Of a stretch of 34,935 nt of DNA, positions 24,338 to 32,643 are shown piece after piece. Within the stretch, counting starts at the first letter, position 1; the number at the start of each line of letters is the position of its first letter. A program made the translations under genes and the position numbers. The stretch spans positions 1 to 34,935 of the forward strand of contig JAIVJC010000150.1 in NCBI GenBank assembly GCA_020200235.1. The letters are read 5' to 3'. The stretch comes from Acidobacteriota bacterium. GTDB taxonomy: Bacteria > Acidobacteriota > Blastocatellia > Pyrinomonadales > Pyrinomonadaceae. The notes below the pieces were generated by a model. The model did no database searches. It had not been told where the DNA came from and was given only the letters and a program-made list of their open reading frames with translations.

Positions 24338-24619
24338 ATGGCTTGCGGCTACACGAGAAGCGAAATCGAGAAGATAGTTGTAGGTGTTTACCGGGGCGTG
24401 CTGAACGACCCGACTCTAACGAAATCCAGCCGTTTCGGTATCGGCAACGAAATTCCCATCGATAAGTTCGCGAAACGCCTCTTCGTCTTCCCCATCAAGA
24501 ATAGCGTGGACAGAATCCCCGACTGCATCGTTAAGAAGCTGACGCCGAGCAAGTGCGAGAAAGCTAAGATAATCAACGACGTGATAGACGCGCTCTGCGC
24601 CGAGTTTAAGATCACCTAG
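24338..24619 (+). CDS. Small hypothetical protein of atypical composition
   Basis: A 93-residue protein started at 24338, where AAGGAGAAAAGCG precedes the ATG; the track start 39 codons upstream reads through the leader hairpin. It reads MACGYTRSEIEKIVVGVYRG, then a Gly/Pro loop (RFGIGNEIPIDKFAKRLF), then KNSVDRIPDCIVKKLTP and a closing helix (KIINDVIDALCAEF). It is rich in Lys and Ile, unlike the Arg/Ala-rich proteins around it, with lower GC. Helix-loop-helix order and size vaguely recall carrier proteins, but no Asp-Ser-Leu attachment motif is present. I do not assign a function. It may be acquired DNA, together with the following gene. Confidence 0.65.
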   Translation: MACGYTRSEIEKIVVGVYRGVLNDPTLTKSSRFGIGNEIPIDKFAKRLFVFPIKNSVDRIPDCIVKKLTPSKCEKAKIINDVIDALCAEFKIT

Positions 24620-24765
24620 GCTGTCGGAATTCCGCTCATCAGTGTCGGCATCGTCATCCACGTAGGTCGATGCTCAAGTCCCGGCGCGCCGCCGCCTACT
24701 CGCCCCACCGCGGCATACTGTTCTGCCCAGGGGCTTCTGTTTTCCACTAAGGAGACAAAGAAAGT

Positions 24766-26340
24766 ATGAAGCCGTCACTCTCGTCTTTCGCCATCTCGTC
24801 TCTGCTCCTCCTACTGATAGTGTCGCCCGCCGCCGCGCGACAGGAGGTCGCCGCCTTTGTCGCCACGAACTCGCCGGCGATGAAAGCCCGCGCCGCTACG
24901 CCCACGAAAGCGGAAGAGGTGCGCTCCCAGATCAGAACCCTGAAGCGGCGGCGCGACGCGCTGCGGATGTATCTCTCGACGATCTCGCCCGACTTGCCAG
25001 ATGCCTCCGTCACGCGCCGCTCGATTTCAGAGTTGGAAGCCAAGATAGAGAGTCTGTCTTTGCCTCAAGACGGGGCGTCGTCCGGCGCGGCGGTCGGGTT
25101 CGCTGAGAACACACGGTCAGGAGACGCCAGCATCCCCGGCGCGCTCGCCCAGGGCACACCTGAATTCTTCCTCTCGCGCCCTGTGGATAGGAAGTCCGAC
25201 GAGTCGGTGCAGCCGACGCTCGCGTGGACCGAAGATCGGAATGGCAAGGCGACGAAATACATCGTCGAGGTCGCCACCGATCCAACGCGGAAGCCCGACG
25301 GGACTTTCGTCAATCCCGTCTTCACGAAGGAAGTTGACCCCAAGGGTGTCGCCGGGCAGAGCATCACGCTCGGCGAGGACGAAAAGCTACAGCCCGGCGT
25401 CACCTACTTCTGGCACGTGCTCGCACGCTATGCGCCGGGGGGCGGAGGAGCCAACCTCCTCCAGCCCGCGAGAAGGGGGAGGGACAAGAACGATTTGAGC
25501 CCGGAGCCGCGGACGTTCCACACCGTCTTCAATATCTTCGCGCGGCTGGAGAACAAGGGCTTCACCCTCCAAAGGACGGTCGCCGGCGACGACGCGACCG
25601 AGGGCGCGCAGTTCTCTTTTCTCCGCAGCTTCAACAAGGGCACGGTCTATTCCACAACCTTTGCCTTGATCCACAATCATGACTTCCCCCTGCAATCGAC
25701 TTGGGCGTTCTCGTCACAATTCTCGGTCGAGGGCGCGCTCACCAGCGACGAGTCCGAGTCCGAAGACGCGTGGCGTTTCCGCGGCGGCTTGATTATGGAT
25801 CACGGTGGGAAGTCACTTGAGAGTCTCCGCGGCTTTTACCTCTCGCTGGCGGCGAAGATGGAGGCAGACCAGGATTTCGAGACCAAGAAGCTCGCCTTCG
25901 AGGGGCTGTTCGTCCCGACCATCGCGTCGCTGAACATGGGCGCGACGAGCAACTCGGACGCATCGAAGAGCGTCCAGTTCAGGTGGCGTCCGTACTTCGG
26001 GATTGACGCGGGACACACCTTCCGGCGCGGCGACTCGAGCGAGACGGAGAGCACGATCCTCCGCCTCGCGCCGCGCGTCCGCCCCGTGCTCTACCTGAAC
26101 TTCCTGCGGAACGCCCTCGGCATCAAGAGCACGTACCTCTACGCCGACAACACCTTCTATTACCTGCCCCTGGAGAATACGAAGCGGAGACACAACTTCT
26201 TCGTCTCCGGCTTTAACTTCGACGTTTCGCCGAACTTTGGCTTCGGACTGACCTATAAGAACGGCGAGTCGGCACCCAAATTCAAGCGCGTCAACACCCT
26301 CGGCGGCGTGCTCACGGTGCGCTTCGGCAAGGAGGAGTAG
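24766..26340 (+). CDS. Secreted protein with coiled coil, FnIII-like domain and beta-barrel-like C-terminus
   Basis: A 524-residue exported protein with a good ribosome binding site (AAGGAGACAAAG). A signal peptide covers 1-25 (SSLLLLLIVSPAAA). A coiled coil at about 48-95 (KAEEVRSQIRTLKRRRDALR) is followed by a linker. A beta-sandwich-like domain at about 125-225 has QPTLAWTEDRNGKATKYIVEV and GVTYFWHVLARY, typical of fibronectin-III folds. From about 255 to the end, alternating hydrophobic/aromatic strands (TVYSTTFALIHNHDF, RFRGGLIMDHGG, FFVSGFNFDVSPNFGFGL) suggest an outer-membrane beta-barrel ending LTVRFGKEE. The coiled coil could cross the periplasm. The cargo or partner is unknown. Confidence 0.75.
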   Translation: MKPSLSSFAISSLLLLLIVSPAAARQEVAAFVATNSPAMKARAATPTKAEEVRSQIRTLKRRRDALRMYLSTISPDLPDASVTRRSISELEAKIESLSLPQDGASSGAAVGFAENTRSGDASIPGALAQGTPEFFLSRPVDRKSDESVQPTLAWTEDRNGKATKYIVEVATDPTRKPDGTFVNPVFTKEVDPKGVAGQSITLGEDEKLQPGVTYFWHVLARYAPGGGGANLLQPARRGRDKNDLSPEPRTFHTVFNIFARLENKGFTLQRTVAGDDATEGAQFSFLRSFNKGTVYSTTFALIHNHDFPLQSTWAFSSQFSVEGALTSDESESEDAWRFRGGLIMDHGGKSLESLRGFYLSLAAKMEADQDFETKKLAFEGLFVPTIASLNMGATSNSDASKSVQFRWRPYFGIDAGHTFRRGDSSETESTILRLAPRVRPVLYLNFLRNALGIKSTYLYADNTFYYLPLENTKRRHNFFVSGFNFDVSPNFGFGLTYKNGESAPKFKRVNTLGGVLTVRFGKEE

Positions 26341-26418
26341 CGCGGACGCGTCGGGGCGATCACGCAGGGATTGCACGCCGCGTGTGACGATCCGATTCGA
26401 CGACAACAGTCGGGGCGG

Positions 26419-26503
26419 GGTCTGCTCGAAGAGCACCAGACCAGGCGGCTTTTAGAGGCGAGCCGCATTTAGTTTATCCCGAAAGCAGTCGCGCCTGCTT
26501 TCG
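26419..26503 (+). terminator. Hairpin cluster, possible terminator after the barrel gene
   Basis: Three hairpins follow each other: GGTCTG/CAGACC (26419-26442), GCGGCT/AGCCGC (26445-26466) followed by ATTTAGTTTAT, and CGAAAGCAG/CTGCTTTCG (26480-26503). The second with its T-rich tail is the best terminator candidate. The rest of the 26341-26549 gap is plain. Confidence 0.4.
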
Positions 26504-26549
26504 CCCGCAGAGCTTCAACTTCTACGCGACACGGGTTAACCTTCTCGCC

Positions 26550-29072
26550 GTGCAAAGCTCCGCCTCCTCAGTGAATCAGGTCATTCGCGACGCCCACGAA
26601 TCCCCGCCCGTGCTCTACGCCGAGGTCGCAGTCCCCTTGCGAGTGCAGGGGACGTTCACGTACCGGCTGCCCGAAGCCCTGCGCGAAGAGGCACGTGTCG
26701 GCTCGCGTCTGCTCGTCCCGTTCGGCCGGCAGTTGATCACGGGCTACGTCGTCGCGCTGCACGAGGAGCTTGACGCGGCGGTCGAAGTCGCCGACGCGGA
26801 GATCAAGGACGCCGAAGAGCTGCTCGACGCAGAGCCGCTCTTCACGCCGGATGTGTTGGAGATCACACGCTGGATCGCGGACTACTACGCCGCGCCGTGG
26901 GGCGAGGTCTTGAAAGCCGCGCTGCCCGCGGGTCTGAACGCGACGGTCGAGCGCGTGCTCTCGATCACGGCGGAGGGGCGCGACGAGCTGGCGCGTCTGC
27001 CCGCGCGCAGAGCCGCGGCGGCGAAGACGCAGGCTCTGCGCCTGCTCGCCGAAGGGTCGGAGCTGCCGCTGCGCCGGCTCGCGCAGGAGTTCGGTCAGGC
27101 GCGCGCACTCTCGCTCACGCGGCAGCTGGAGCGGGCGGGCTGGCTCACGGTCGTCCAGCGCCAGCGCAGCGCGCAGGCGCGAGCCAAGCGGCGCAAAGCC
27201 GTCAGGCTTTTACCCGTCGAGCGGCACGAGAACGGCGCGGCGCGCGCGCTGACGGAGGCGCAGAGCCGCGTCGTCGAAACCCTGATCGCGCGCGGCGGTG
27301 AGCTGCTCTTCTCCGAGCTGCTCGACGCGGCTCAGGCGGGCGCGTCCACCGTGCAGACGCTCGAACGACGCGGCGTCGTCGAGATCATCGTCCGCGACGT
27401 GCGGCGCGATCCGCTCGCGCGCGCCGTGCTGCCCCCGGATCAGAAGTTGACGCCCACCGGGGAGCAGCGCGCGGCGCTCGACGAGATCGAGGCTGGGATC
27501 GCCGAACGCGCCTACCGCGCTTTTCTGCTGCACGGCGTGACGGGGAGCGGCAAGACCGAGATTTACATCCGCGCCATGCGCGCCGCGCTCGAACAGGGTA
27601 GAGCCGCGATGATGCTCGTCCCCGAGATCGCGCTCACGCCCGTCTTCTCGCGGCGGCTCCGCGCCCACTTCGGCGACGAGGTCGCCATCTTCCATTCGTC
27701 CCTGACCACGGGCGAGCGGTTCGACGAGTGGAGCCGCATCAAGCGGGGCGAAGCGCGCGTCGTCATCGGCACCCGCTCGGCGGTCTTCGCGCCCGTCCGC
27801 GACCTCGGCGTGATCGTCGTCGACGAGGAGCACGAGTCTTCTTACAGGCAGCAGGAGTCGCCCTACTACCACGGGCGCGACACCGCCGTGATGCGCGCGC
27901 ACCGCGAGCGCGCCGTCGTCGTCCTCGGCTCCGCCACGCCCTCGCTCGAATCGTTCCACAACGCGCGCGCCGGAAAATACCGCTACCTCCAGCTCTCGAA
28001 GCGCATCGCCGACCGCGCGATGGCGCGCGCCGAGATCGTGGACATGCGCGAGGTCTTCGCGCGCGAGGGCAAGCAGGTGGCGCTCTCGGAAGACTTGTTG
28101 CGCGCCATCGGCGAGACGCACGCGCGCGGCGAGCAGTCGATAGTTCTCTTGAACCGGCGCGGCTACTCGGCCTTCGTCCTCTGCCGCTCGTGCGGCGAGC
28201 GCATGCAGTGCCCGAACTGCGACGTGACGCTCACCTTCCACCAGCGCGAGCGCAGCCTCGTCTGCCACTACTGCGACTTCCGGCAGCGACCGCCGACGCA
28301 GTGCCCGGCGTGCAAGGGTCAATACATTTTTTACGTCGGGGAGGGCACGGAGCAGATCGAGGAGTTGATCCGGGGGAAGTTCCCTTCCATGCGGATCGCG
28401 CGGCTCGACCGCGACACGACCTCGCGGCGCCACACCTACGAGGAGGCGATCCTGCGCTTCGCCGCGGGCGAGCTGGACATGCTCGTCGGCACGCAGATGA
28501 TCGCGAAGGGGCACGACTTCCCGAACGTCACGCTCGTCGGCGTCGTCTCCGTGGACGCGGGACTCGCGATGCCCGACTTCCGCGCGTCCGAGCGCACGTT
28601 CCAGCTCATCACGCAGGTCGCGGGTCGCGCGGGTAGAGGCGACCGCGCCGGGCGCGTCATCATCCAGACCTACCACCCGCAGCACTACGCCCTGCGCCAC
28701 GCTTGCGCGCAGGACTACGACGGGTTCTACGACGAGGAGATCCGCTACCGCAAGAACCTGAGCTATCCGCCCTTCGTCTCGCTCGCCGCGCTGCTGGTGC
28801 GAGGGAGCGAGCTGGGGCGCACGCTCGCGACCGCCGAGACGTTGAAGGACGCGCTCGACGGGGCGAACGCGGATCGCTCCTGCCGCGTGCTCGGTCCCGC
28901 GCCCGCGCCGCTCGCGCGTCTGCGCGGCGAGCACCGCATCCAGATACTCCTGAAGTCGCGGAGCCGCCCGCGACTGCGTAACGTCCTCGACCTCGCGCTC
29001 GCCGACGCAGCCGCGCGCGGCTGCGATCTGCACGCCGTCAACGTCGAGATCGATCCCGTGAATTTGATGTGA
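26550..29072 (+). CDS. priA: Primosomal protein N', replication restart helicase
   Basis: PriA is a 3'-5' DNA helicase that reloads the replisome at stalled forks. The N-terminal 3'-DNA-binding domain begins YAEVAVPLRVQGTFTYRLPE. The helicase core has Walker A GVTGSGKTEIYIRAM, VPEIALTP, VVDEEHESSYRQQESPYYHG (DEEH box) and LGSATPSLES. The zinc domain shows eight cysteines in four pairs (CRSC, CPNC, CHYC, CPAC). GTQMIAKGHDFPNVTLVG and QVAGRAGRGDRAGRV follow. At 840 residues it is longer than E. coli PriA, mainly through an Arg/Ala-rich linker near 150-260. The frame opens with GTG at 26550; the exact start within the first 25 codons is uncertain. lpxD begins 21 bases downstream. Confidence 0.95.
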   Translation: MQSSASSVNQVIRDAHESPPVLYAEVAVPLRVQGTFTYRLPEALREEARVGSRLLVPFGRQLITGYVVALHEELDAAVEVADAEIKDAEELLDAEPLFTPDVLEITRWIADYYAAPWGEVLKAALPAGLNATVERVLSITAEGRDELARLPARRAAAAKTQALRLLAEGSELPLRRLAQEFGQARALSLTRQLERAGWLTVVQRQRSAQARAKRRKAVRLLPVERHENGAARALTEAQSRVVETLIARGGELLFSELLDAAQAGASTVQTLERRGVVEIIVRDVRRDPLARAVLPPDQKLTPTGEQRAALDEIEAGIAERAYRAFLLHGVTGSGKTEIYIRAMRAALEQGRAAMMLVPEIALTPVFSRRLRAHFGDEVAIFHSSLTTGERFDEWSRIKRGEARVVIGTRSAVFAPVRDLGVIVVDEEHESSYRQQESPYYHGRDTAVMRAHRERAVVVLGSATPSLESFHNARAGKYRYLQLSKRIADRAMARAEIVDMREVFAREGKQVALSEDLLRAIGETHARGEQSIVLLNRRGYSAFVLCRSCGERMQCPNCDVTLTFHQRERSLVCHYCDFRQRPPTQCPACKGQYIFYVGEGTEQIEELIRGKFPSMRIARLDRDTTSRRHTYEEAILRFAAGELDMLVGTQMIAKGHDFPNVTLVGVVSVDAGLAMPDFRASERTFQLITQVAGRAGRGDRAGRVIIQTYHPQHYALRHACAQDYDGFYDEEIRYRKNLSYPPFVSLAALLVRGSELGRTLATAETLKDALDGANADRSCRVLGPAPAPLARLRGEHRIQILLKSRSRPRLRNVLDLALADAAARGCDLHAVNVEIDPVNLM

Positions 29073-29093
29073 ACCGCACCCTACAAAAACCCT

Positions 29094-29978
29094 ATGAGAC
29101 TTTCAGAGCTTGCAAAACGGACGGGCGCGACGGTCGAGCCGGCAGATGCCGCCGACGTGGAGATCGAAGGTGCCGCCGGTCTCGACGAAGCCGGGGCGGG
29201 ACACGTCACCTTCCTCTCGAACCCGCGCTACACGCCGCGCGTGCAGACGACGCGCGCCTCCGCGATCTACCTCGCCGAGGGCGTCGAAGCGGGCAGGGAG
29301 ATCGCCGTCCTGCGTGCGCGCGATCCCTACCTCGCCTACACGCGCGCGCTGCGCGTGTTCCACCCCGAGCCCGAGGTCGAGCCCTTCGTGCACCCGTCGG
29401 CGGTGATCGACGAGACGGCGCGCGTTCACGAGTCGGCTCGCGTCGGCGCGTGCGTGGTCGTCGGCAGGGGCGCCGTCGTCGGCGCGGGCGTTCACCTGCA
29501 CCCGAACGTGACGATCTACGACGGGGTCGAGGTCGGCGAGGACTCCGTCATCCACTCCGGCGTCGCGCTGCGCGAGGGCACGCGCGTCGGCGCGCGCGTG
29601 CGCATCCACAACAACGCCGTCATCGGCTCCGACGGGTTTGGCTACGCGAAGGACGAGGAGAGGCGCTGGCTGAAGATTCCGCAGGCGGGGCGGGTCGTCG
29701 TCGAAGACGACGTGGAGATCGGCGCGGGCACGACGATTGATTGCGCGTCGGTCGGCGAGACGCGCATCCGGCGCGGCGCGAAGATCGACAACCTCGTGCA
29801 GATCGGTCACTCGTGCACGGTCGGCGAGGACGCGCTCGTGTGCGCGCAGGTCGGCTTGGCGGGCAGCTCGCACGTCGGCAACCGCGTGATCCTCGCGGGA
29901 CAGGCGGGCGTCGCCGGGCACCTGAGTGTCCTTCACTTCATCGTTCATCGTTCATACTTCATCGTTTGCTTTACGTGA
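29094..29978 (+). CDS. lpxD: Truncated UDP-3-O-acyl-glucosamine N-acyltransferase
   Basis: LpxD adds the second acyl chain to lipid A precursor UDP-3-O-acyl-glucosamine. The N-terminal uridine-binding domain has GAGHVTFLSNPRYTP; then comes the left-handed beta-helix of hexapeptide repeats (IHNNAVIGSDGFGYA, IGAGTTIDCASVGET). The catalytic His is in VQIGHSCTVGED. Native sequence stops at AGVAGHLS (residue 278). The last 16 residues (VLHFIVHRSYFIVCFT) are encoded by a heptamer array and are not LpxD. About 60 residues, the last coils and the C-terminal helix used for trimerisation and acyl-carrier binding, are missing. The product is probably inactive unless another copy exists. Confidence 0.9.
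   Translation: MRLSELAKRTGATVEPADAADVEIEGAAGLDEAGAGHVTFLSNPRYTPRVQTTRASAIYLAEGVEAGREIAVLRARDPYLAYTRALRVFHPEPEVEPFVHPSAVIDETARVHESARVGACVVVGRGAVVGAGVHLHPNVTIYDGVEVGEDSVIHSGVALREGTRVGARVRIHNNAVIGSDGFGYAKDEERRWLKIPQAGRVVVEDDVEIGAGTTIDCASVGETRIRRGAKIDNLVQIGHSCTVGEDALVCAQVGLAGSSHVGNRVILAGQAGVAGHLSVLHFIVHRSYFIVCFT
29932..29968. repeat. Half heptamer array, site 6 (unit TTCATCG)
   Basis: The plus strand reads ACTTCATCG TTCATCG TTCATAC TTCATCG, the right-arm type of site 1. No left arm with TGA on the plus strand is present. The array is fused to the truncated lpxD on its left and touches the stop codon of the SDR gene (29971) on its right. Confidence 0.8.
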
Positions 29979-30720
29979 CAGCGCCGCCGTCGATGATGAC
30001 GACCTCGCCGTTCATGAAGCTGTTGCGGTCGGAGACCATAAAGGCGGCGTACTCTGCCAGCTCCTCGGGTCGCCCCATGCGCCCCTTCGAGACCCAGAAC
30101 TCGTGCATCTGTAAGAGGCGCTCGGGCAGCGTGTGCGCGAGGTCCGTGTCGAAGATTCCGGCGGCGATGGCGTTGACCGAGATGCCGAAGTTCGCCGCCT
30201 CGCGCGACAGGCACTTGGTGAAGCCGATCATCGCCGCCTTCGACGTGGCGTAGTGGACCGAGGTGGGGAGCGCGCGGATCGCGCCGACCGAGGTGATGTT
30301 GAGGATCGAGCCTTTGCGCTGGCGGATCATCTGCCGGTAGATGGGCTTCGTGACGGCGAAGAGGCTGCCGACGTTCGTCTCGATCACCTCGTCCCACGAG
30401 CGGTCGGTCGTCGTCGCGAAGTTGTCGCCGCGGTTGATCGCCGCGTTGTTGACGAGCACGTCCACGCCGCCCCACTCCTCGACGAGCTGGCGCGTCAGCT
30501 TCTTCATCCCGACGCGATCCGTGACGGAGACTTTGAACGGGTGCGCGCGACGCTGGTGCGCGCGCACTTTTCCGGCGACCTCCTCGGCGAGATCGTCGCG
30601 CGACTGGTAGCTGAACGCCACGTCCGCGCCCTCGCGTGCGAAGACCTCGCACATCGCCGCGCCCAAGCCCCGCGTCCCGCCGGAGATGAACGCGCGCTTA
30701 CCTTCCAGCAGCAGACTCAA
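29971..30720 (-). CDS. FabG-like short-chain dehydrogenase
   Basis: A 249-residue classical SDR. The cofactor motif GGTRGLGAAM is near 15, NNAAINRGDN near 90, the catalytic Ser in LNITSVGAI near 142 and Tyr-Lys in HYATSKAAMIGF near 156. IAAGIFDTDL and the C-terminal FMNGEVVIIDGG match 3-ketoacyl-ACP reductases and other polyol or ketone reductases. The reading frame opens with TTG at 30720 with GGAG about 12 bases upstream; no in-frame ATG is nearer, so a TTG start is likely. Its stop overlaps the artificial end of lpxD by 8 bases on the opposite strand. Confidence 0.9.
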   Translation of the reverse strand: MSLLLEGKRAFISGGTRGLGAAMCEVFAREGADVAFSYQSRDDLAEEVAGKVRAHQRRAHPFKVSVTDRVGMKKLTRQLVEEWGGVDVLVNNAAINRGDNFATTTDRSWDEVIETNVGSLFAVTKPIYRQMIRQRKGSILNITSVGAIRALPTSVHYATSKAAMIGFTKCLSREAANFGISVNAIAAGIFDTDLAHTLPERLLQMHEFWVSKGRMGRPEELAEYAAFMVSDRNSFMNGEVVIIDGGAVT

Positions 30721-30735
30721 ATCGGTCGCATCTCC

Positions 30736-30770
30736 AAAAAAGCCCGCTGCGTGCTTGGAGACGAGCGGGC
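30736..30770 (-). terminator. Intrinsic terminator after the glycosyltransferase gene
   Basis: On the minus strand GCCCGCT (30764-30770) pairs with AGCGGGC (30742-30748), with an inner CGT/ACG stem, and is followed by six T residues (30736-30741). It separates the glycosyltransferase unit from the SDR gene, whose start is 16 bases further on. Confidence 0.75.
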
Positions 30771-30847
30771 GGGTTGTCTTGAATGGCTAGATTAAAACTT
30801 GAACCGCCCTCGCCCGTCAACTTCACGCTGCGTGGCGCGCGCGAGAT

Positions 30848-32047
<1,200 letters not shown>

Positions 32048-32094
32048 GGTTAATTTCCGGGAGATATTTTAGCCTGCCTCACAAAACCAGCCGC

Positions 32095-32166
32095 TTAGGC
32101 ATTCACTGTCACGCCGTCAGCCATCGCTTCCTCGCGCTCCAACATCTTGCGTGCCTTCTTCATCTC
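32095..32166 (-). pseudogene. Displaced 3' end of a radical SAM gene
   Basis: On the minus strand this reads EMKKARKMLEREEAMADG then VTVNA and stop. The intact gene at 32644 ends EMKKARKTLEREEAKADG, then LAVKA and stop. I count 59 of 72 bases identical, with no gaps and the same stop codon. Homology ends abruptly at 32166, eight bases before the hicA stop. It has no start and is a remnant. The hicBA pair lies exactly between the two copies. Confidence 0.88.
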
Positions 32167-32174
32167 ACCGCCAA

Positions 32175-32405
32175 CTAAAGAAGCTGGCGAAACTCTTCGA
32201 CATCGACGCCCGCATCTCGCAGGATACTACGGAGTGTTCCGGGCGGCAGCGTCTTGCCGGAATGCACCGGGATGGTCACTCGTCTCTGATCCGAGTCGCG
32301 CCGCAAGTGGACGTGACTTCCCTTCTGTCTCCGCTTTTCAAATCCCGCACGCTCAAGCGCGCGGATAACTTCGCGACCCTCGACCCGCGGAAGTTTCTCA
32401 CTCAT
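32175..32405 (-). CDS. hicA: HicA-type mRNA interferase toxin
   Basis: A 76-residue toxin of the HicA family, a small double-stranded-RNA-binding-like fold that cleaves mRNA independently of the ribosome. It reads EVIRALERAGFEKRRQKGSH, with the catalytic His in GSHVHLRR near residue 31, then VTIPVHSGKTLPPGTLRSIL, the standard family order. All expected residues are present, so it looks functional. Its ATG overlaps the hicB stop by 4 bases (ATGA), which couples translation. The order is antitoxin first, the reverse of E. coli hicAB. Confidence 0.95.
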   Translation of the reverse strand: MSEKLPRVEGREVIRALERAGFEKRRQKGSHVHLRRDSDQRRVTIPVHSGKTLPPGTLRSILRDAGVDVEEFRQLL

Positions 32406-32635
32406 GCCGCGTTCGGGATGGATAGTCTCGTGATGAAGAACGGTTCCGGCTCGTCCGGCACAGTCTCACCGTCTTCGCGCAGGCTCTCGATGTGAAGCGC
32501 CGTCGCCTCGGCGATGTTGGCGCGGGCTTCGTCCACGGTCGCGCCGAACGAGTGGCAGCCGGGCAAGGCGGGCACGAACGCATGAAACCCTTCCTCGTCC
32601 GGCTCGATCACAACAGTGAATTTGTAGTCAGTCAT
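32402..32635 (-). CDS. hicB: HicB-type antitoxin, short form
   Basis: A 77-residue partner that neutralises HicA. It carries the partial RNase-H-like fold: KFTVVIEPDEEGFHAFVPAL, PGCHSFGATVDEARANI, then EATALHIESLREDGE. The protein ends soon after (FFITRLSIPNAA), so there is no C-terminal helix-turn-helix or ribbon-helix-helix DNA-binding domain as in longer HicB proteins. Autorepression by DNA binding is therefore not evident. It starts 8 bases after the radical SAM stop with no ribosome binding site of its own, so expression may depend on the upstream gene. Confidence 0.94.
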   Translation of the reverse strand: MTDYKFTVVIEPDEEGFHAFVPALPGCHSFGATVDEARANIAEATALHIESLREDGETVPDEPEPFFITRLSIPNAA

Positions 32636-32643
32636 AAGTCAAT

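Noticed and set aside
24338-24619. Acyl carrier protein for the small gene
   Set aside because: Helix order is vaguely similar, but the phosphopantetheine Asp-Ser-Leu site is absent.
27210-29033. Minus-strand ORF of 607 codons opposite priA
   Set aside because: Same shadow effect; low-complexity composition and no motifs.
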